Below are positions 6,556 to 8,694 of a stretch of DNA of 8,694 nucleotides, piece after piece (the first letter of the stretch is position 1; each line of letters starts with the position of its first letter). Origin of the DNA: Actinomycetes bacterium (lineage in GTDB: Bacteria > Actinomycetota > Acidimicrobiia > Acidimicrobiales > Acidimicrobiaceae); contig JAJYVK010000051.1 of the NCBI GenBank assembly GCA_021792075.1, forward strand, positions 1 to 8,694, read 5' to 3'. Below the pieces are notes generated by a model that worked only from the letters and a program-made list of their open reading frames with translations, did no database searches and was not told the origin of the DNA. Made by a program: the position numbers and the translations under genes.

Positions 6556-6818
6556 GAACATGAGGAAAAGGAGGCTCTTTTATGAGGGACGAGCAATGGC
6601 CCCGCGCGAACGGGCAAAAACGGCTAGCCAATCCGGCAATGGAAATGAGCCCACAAACAGCAGCTGCGAGTAGGAACCGATAAATCGAGAGGTTCACATC
6701 CGCTTTGGTGGGAACGGAAGGGTGGAAGTTCCCCACGTAACCCACAGTGCGAAAAGGTTCAGCGCAAGTCAAGTCCTGACAAAGCATTCATTGACACATG
6801 TAGAACCGATTGTGTCTC

Positions 6819-7016
6819 TCAGAAGATCTGCTCATTAGCTTTGCACCGGCTAAACACCTTGAACCCCAACTCCTTGGCCAGATCCAGCGTTCGGGACGCG
6901 CGTTCGGGAAAAAGTAACGTACAGACCTTAAGAGTCTTATTTCCGGTACCGCACCCGGATCGGAGGAAAATTTCGCGAACGCGTTCTACAACAACACAGA
7001 AAATAGATTTGACCGT
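6819..7016 (-). pseudogene. C-terminal gene fragment without a start, unknown family
   Basis: On the minus strand a frame opens after TAG (7019-7017) and runs 65 codons to TGA (6821-6819). Its peptide is strikingly protein-like: VVVERVREIFLRSG, GNKTLKVCTLLFPE and RTLDLAKELGFKVFSRC, with four cysteines. It has no ATG, and the only TTG lies near the end, so it cannot be translated as it stands. The segment 'LxLAxELGFxV' occurs in several enzyme classes (for example polysaccharide deacetylases), but that is too little to name it. A neighbouring frame (7119-6937, minus) contains FKPDLVNIDGQIYFL, so a frameshift near 7000 that broke a longer gene is possible. The + frame at 6841-7029 is the likely shadow. 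Confidence 0.3.
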
Positions 7017-7021
7017 CTATG

Positions 7022-7051
7022 TTGACTAAGTCTGGCTTAAACGAATTTAAA
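7022..7051 (+). promoter_or_regulatory. Possible sigma-70-type promoter for the 480-residue gene
   Basis: TTGACT (7022-7027) matches five of six bases of a -35 box. Eighteen bases on, TTTAAA (7046-7051) matches four of six bases of a -10 box. Transcription would start near 7058 and leave a leader of about 120 bases. The -10 lies inside the inverted repeat 7033-7060, so a protein binding there would block the promoter. Prediction by eye only. Confidence 0.3.
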
Positions 7052-7060
7052 CTTAAGCCA
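7033..7060. repeat. 8-bp perfect inverted repeat over the possible promoter
   Basis: TGGCTTAA (7033-7040) and TTAAGCCA (7053-7060) are exact reverse complements separated by 12 AT-rich bases. A second, smaller inverted repeat, TCACTGAAGTGA, lies at 7083-7094. Arm spacing of about two helical turns centre to centre suits a dimeric regulator. No T-run follows, so it is not a standard terminator. Confidence 0.4.
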
Positions 7061-7171
7061 CATTGATAACTAGGATTAACGGTCACTGAAGTGATCGTTG
7101 CTTCTTTCTTGAGCGTCACAACACATGTTTTTAGTCCGTGACCAAAGAAGAGAACATCCCTACTACGGCAT

Positions 7172-7177
7172 GGAGAG
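7172..7177 (+). promoter_or_regulatory. Ribosome binding site of the 480-residue gene
   Basis: GGAGAG ends three bases before ATG 7181, so its GGAG core is five bases from the ATG. It is one of the clearer Shine-Dalgarno sites in the window and supports that start. Confidence 0.6.
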
Positions 7178-7180
7178 TAG

Positions 7181-8623
7181 ATGTCTTCGCGTATAGAAAT
7201 TGAATTGACGAGTCAAAGGCCAGACGGGACCTGGACTTGGAGAGCAGCCGGGGCCAAGGAACCAAAGGGAACGCTCGACGGTTCAATACTATATGAAGGT
7301 GCGAAAACTGGTGACATCGTTCGCGCTGAGGTGGTATTCGAAATAGACGGAATCAATGTTGAGGCGGTCTATCCTCCCAAAGCCAAGCACACGCAGTCCA
7401 ACATAATCGAGCTTTCCAGCAGGGAACCCGTCTCATACCTAACCAGAACGGTCTCAGGTAGAGAGCGCAGCCGTCCTGGGACGGAGCGCAAACCACCTAG
7501 AGGTGATAGAAGGCAGCCCCGAATCGAACAGCCCGGAGAAGCGCGCCCTTCTGGACGACAACCTCGACGGAGACCAGAAGAACCAGCAGGAAGAGGGACT
7601 CATGCGGCAGCACCTGCGGCGGCCCATGCTGCCGAAAGGCAGCAGAGACGACGAGCGGAAAAGCCAGGTCAGCCAGGCCCGGCACCCAAGCAAGCAGCTC
7701 CAAAATTCAAGAAATTAACACCTAGGAACACCTACCGCTCACAAGTTCTTCAAGAGATTGCCCCAGAGCACCTGCCCATCGCGGAACAGCTGTTGAAGGG
7801 CGGGCTTCCAGCAGTTCGCCAGGCTTTGGCAAGCCAGAACGAAAAGGCCATAGCGGAAGGTAAGCCGACTATTCCTGAGGCCACTGTGCTCGCAATAGCA
7901 GAGCCCATGCTGCCTGTCCTCAAAATTGCGACATGGAAAGATAGAGCTGAAGTCGCAATAGAGATCGCCAATGAGGCATCCCTACGAGACCTGAGGTCCG
8001 TGATCAGCGCCGCAGACCTCATTCGCCACGATGATACGACGAGAGAGATGCTCGAGAAGCTGAGGGAACTCACTGAAAAGAGAGCGGCTACGTTACATGC
8101 GGCGTGGCTCGCCGACATAAGGGAAAACCTCCAGGCAAAGCGGGTGATCCGCGCAGTGCGGCTCTCATCGAGACCGCCAGAACCGATTGCGAAACTTCCT
8201 CAAGAAATCTTGGAAGATCTCACAAATGCTTCAAACGAGATGCTTGGACCCGAGACTCCGGCGGATCGATGGGCCGCTCTTCTAGACGCACTCTCGCAGT
8301 CTCCGATCAGAAGGCAGGTTCGACCTAAAGGCCTTCCTGAAAATGCTCCACTGGAATTGATCGAACTGGCAAAGGAAAGCTCGGGGAGAATACCGGCACT
8401 TGCCCAGCTGCTCGGTATCGCGATACCCCCACCCCCACGGCCACGTAAGAGGATTGCTCCCCCTGACCAAAAAGTGGAGGGTGCCGCCAAGACTTCTGCT
8501 GATGCTCAACCGTCAGGTCCTTCGGAGACTGTAGCGGAGACGGCCCAGGAGACCTCTCACCAAGCCGTTTCGGAGACTGTAGCGGAGACGGCCCAGGAGA
8601 CCTCAAGCACGAGCGACGAGTAA
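7181..8623 (+). CDS. Conserved-looking protein of unknown function, three-part architecture
   Basis: A 480-residue soluble protein with no signal peptide or membrane segment. Residues 1-68 alternate hydrophobic and charged in beta fashion (IEIELTSQRPDGTWTWRAAG, then GDIVRAEVVFEIDGINVEAV), which suggests a small barrel of the TRAM/OB kind; that is inference. Residues 90-178 are a disordered linker very rich in Arg, Pro, Ala and Gly, of the sort that binds nucleic acid. Residues 183-415 are mainly helical, with several Leu/Ala-rich amphipathic helices. Residues 416-428 are a Pro/Arg patch, and the tail (430-480) is acidic and Ser/Thr/Glu-rich with the repeated SETVAETAQETS. The linker resembles those of RNA-associated proteins, so a role with RNA or ribosomes is a guess. 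I do not recognise the family. It has its own ribosome binding site and probably its own promoter. Confidence 0.8.
   Translation: MSSRIEIELTSQRPDGTWTWRAAGAKEPKGTLDGSILYEGAKTGDIVRAEVVFEIDGINVEAVYPPKAKHTQSNIIELSSREPVSYLTRTVSGRERSRPGTERKPPRGDRRQPRIEQPGEARPSGRQPRRRPEEPAGRGTHAAAPAAAHAAERQQRRRAEKPGQPGPAPKQAAPKFKKLTPRNTYRSQVLQEIAPEHLPIAEQLLKGGLPAVRQALASQNEKAIAEGKPTIPEATVLAIAEPMLPVLKIATWKDRAEVAIEIANEASLRDLRSVISAADLIRHDDTTREMLEKLRELTEKRAATLHAAWLADIRENLQAKRVIRAVRLSSRPPEPIAKLPQEILEDLTNASNEMLGPETPADRWAALLDALSQSPIRRQVRPKGLPENAPLELIELAKESSGRIPALAQLLGIAIPPPPRPRKRIAPPDQKVEGAAKTSADAQPSGPSETVAETAQETSHQAVSETVAETAQETSSTSDE
8521..8604 (+). repeat. 36-bp exact direct repeat in the 3' end of the 480-residue gene
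   Basis: Bases 8521-8556 and 8569-8604 are identical, beginning TTCGGAGACTGTAGCGGAG, with a 48-base period (16 codons). Both copies are in frame and encode SETVAETAQETS. Identity at silent positions points to a recent duplication, not to selection on the protein alone. It lengthens the acidic tail. Confidence 0.9.
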
Positions 8624-8694
8624 ACAACGCTAGCTTCACCTTCACGACGCTTGCGCAATCCTCCATCACTGAGCTAAATGAGTAAAAACACGTC

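Larger units (their letters stand above)
6104..7180. other. Long region without an intact gene
   Basis: About 1.08 kb between the exporter operon and the 480-residue gene. No frame has a start with a ribosome binding site, a known motif and adequate length. A minus frame (6787-6548) contains a hydrophobic stretch (RFLLAAAVCGLISIAGLAS), but it has no Shine-Dalgarno and no recognised family. Two coding-like frames without starts are listed separately (6106-6555 and 6819-7016), so the region may hold decayed genes. Its last 160 bases contain the probable promoter zone of the next gene. Confidence 0.5.

Noticed and set aside
6548..6787. 79-codon minus-strand frame with a hydrophobic segment
   Set aside because: No ribosome binding site, no recognised family, and the hydrophobic part may simply reflect base composition.
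7454..8669. Minus-strand frames opposite the 480-residue gene
   Set aside because: They are shadows caused by its Arg/Pro/Ala-rich codons; none has a ribosome binding site or motif.

Overview
The window looks like a chromosomal piece of a bacterium with fairly balanced base composition, probably an actinomycete (Actinomycetota), possibly of the Acidimicrobiia kind. This rests on gene style only: a stand-alone acyl-ACP thioesterase, GTG starts, and an Arg/Pro/Ala-rich protein. There is no rRNA or other marker, so the taxonomy is a weak inference.

Layout. Positions 1-354 hold no convincing gene. A two-hotdog acyl-ACP thioesterase (355-1116, +) meets deoxyribonuclease IV (nfo, 1108-1992, -) tail to tail, with a 9-base overlap of their 3' ends. 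Nfo's own protein starts at the ATG at 1992, but its reading frame stays open upstream and there encodes what looks like a decayed piece of the CRISPR integrase Cas1 (about 2220-2017, -) with an internal deletion and an in-frame TAG. Beyond it, 2228-2640 is dense in hairpins and looks more like a structured RNA or a mobile-element end than a gene. A coding-like + frame broken by one TAG (2812-3168) follows.

The centre is a three-gene + strand ABC exporter operon: one ABC-2 permease (start probably GTG 3317, end 4450) and two ATPases (4452-5186 and 5183-6103), joined by a 1-base gap and a 4-base overlap. The two ATPases correspond to the two halves of a YbhF-type double ATPase. One lacks the switch histidine and the other has a degenerate signature motif, so together they should form one degenerate and one consensus ATP site. 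No second permease and no HlyD-type adaptor is visible.

Positions 6104-7180 hold no intact gene, but two coding-like frames without usable starts (6106-6555 + and 6819-7016 -) suggest decayed genes. A possible promoter with an inverted repeat (7022-7060) precedes the last gene, a 480-residue protein of unknown function (7181-8623, +): a small beta-rich N-terminal domain, a long basic Pro/Arg linker, a helical C-terminal half, and an acidic tail containing a recent 36-base exact duplication. No CRISPR array, tRNA, rRNA or clear intrinsic terminator was found.

The lipid, DNA-repair, exporter and unknown-protein genes do not form an obvious single pathway. The most unusual part is 1993-3170, a scar with a cas1 relic, a possible structured RNA and a broken unknown gene.
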